A stretch of DNA of 5,024 bases from Chitinophagaceae bacterium (lineage in GTDB: Bacteria > Bacteroidota > Bacteroidia > Chitinophagales > Chitinophagaceae): contig JALOMZ010000187.1 of assembly GCA_025455205.1 (NCBI GenBank), forward strand, positions 1 to 5,024. Direction: 5' to 3'. The notes under the pieces are model-generated. The model did no database searches and was not told the origin of the DNA. It saw only the letters and a list, made by a program, of their open reading frames with translations. Positions 4,949 through 5,024 of this stretch are shown here, one piece after another (the stretch's first letter is position 1; every line of letters begins with the position of its first letter). The position numbers and the translations under genes are program-made.

Positions 4949-5024
4949 TTGGACAGTATATTGCCGATACACCTGCTTAAGGCCTCCCTCCTTTCCATAA
5001 CCACTGAAGCCGGCACGGCGCTGG
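4949..5024 (+). CDS. gldE: Start of a probable gldE (CorC/HlyC-like transporter-associated protein), cut by the window
   Basis: Only 25 codons are visible, beginning LDSILPIHLLKASLLSITTE. In the region after ssb this is the only plus-strand frame still open at the window edge: the other two frames stop at 4978-4980 and 4998-5000, and the frame itself has a TGA at 4940-4942. The first possible start is therefore the TTG at 4949. The peptide is hydrophobic but shows no diagnostic domain. The name comes from context: in Bacteroidetes ssb is commonly followed by gldE, a membrane protein with CBS and CorC domains linked to gliding motility (GldD partner). The 96-bp gap after ssb shows no convincing terminator, so read-through from ssb is plausible. 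Another membrane protein cannot be excluded. Confidence 0.45.
   Translation, partial: MDSILPIHLLKASLLSITTEAGTAL

Noticed and set aside
4354..5016. 220-aa minus-strand ORF opposite ssb and the downstream gene
   Set aside because: It is antisense to ssb, shows low-complexity Ser/Pro-rich composition and no domain.
1..5024. A novel defence, mobile or biosynthetic system
   Set aside because: All coding regions are explained by housekeeping families or a probable membrane protein. No repeats, integrase, transposase, att-like duplications or foreign-looking composition were seen.

Overview
The window looks like chromosomal housekeeping DNA from a member of the Bacteroidetes (Bacteroidota), most likely the Chitinophagales/Chitinophagaceae. 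The reasons are the sequence types of the HU-like protein, the 31-residue basic mini-protein, SSB and MutY, the gene order mutY-ssb-(probable gldE), and promoter-like elements of the TTG / TAnnTTTG kind rather than the sigma70 kind. This assignment rests on recognised protein families and gene order, not on a database search.

Layout: the left 3 kb is a minus-strand gene series. Read in the direction of transcription it is an HU/IHF-family DNA-binding protein (3053-2748), a membrane-anchored TPR protein (2695-1826), a 31-aa lysine/arginine-rich protein of the AURKAIP1/COX24 (bS22-like) type (1797-1702), and ribonuclease G/E (1523 to beyond base 1, lacking only its C-terminal end). The gaps are 52, 28 and 178 nt. 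The last gap holds an 11-bp perfect stem-loop and further complementary segments that could form an alternative-structure leader for the RNase gene. The right 2 kb is on the plus strand: mutY (3183-4328, A/G-specific adenine glycosylase), ssb (4409-4852, single-strand DNA-binding protein) and the first 25 codons of a probable gldE (from a TTG at 4949). The two series diverge from a 129-bp intergenic region with a candidate promoter for the HU series. A second candidate promoter lies in the 80-bp mutY-ssb gap.

How the genes fit together: the plus-strand pair concerns genome maintenance (removal of A opposite 8-oxoG, and protection of single-stranded DNA). The minus-strand series joins nucleoid architecture (HU), a small probable ribosome-associated protein and an rRNA/mRNA-processing endonuclease. 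The TPR protein has no assigned function. No mobile element, CRISPR array, tRNA, rRNA or defence system is visible, and no gene-free stretch exceeds 300 bases. The most unusual material is regulatory: the rng leader, a candidate upstream small ORF overlapping the rng start codon, and several good Shine-Dalgarno sequences in a phylum that generally does not use them.
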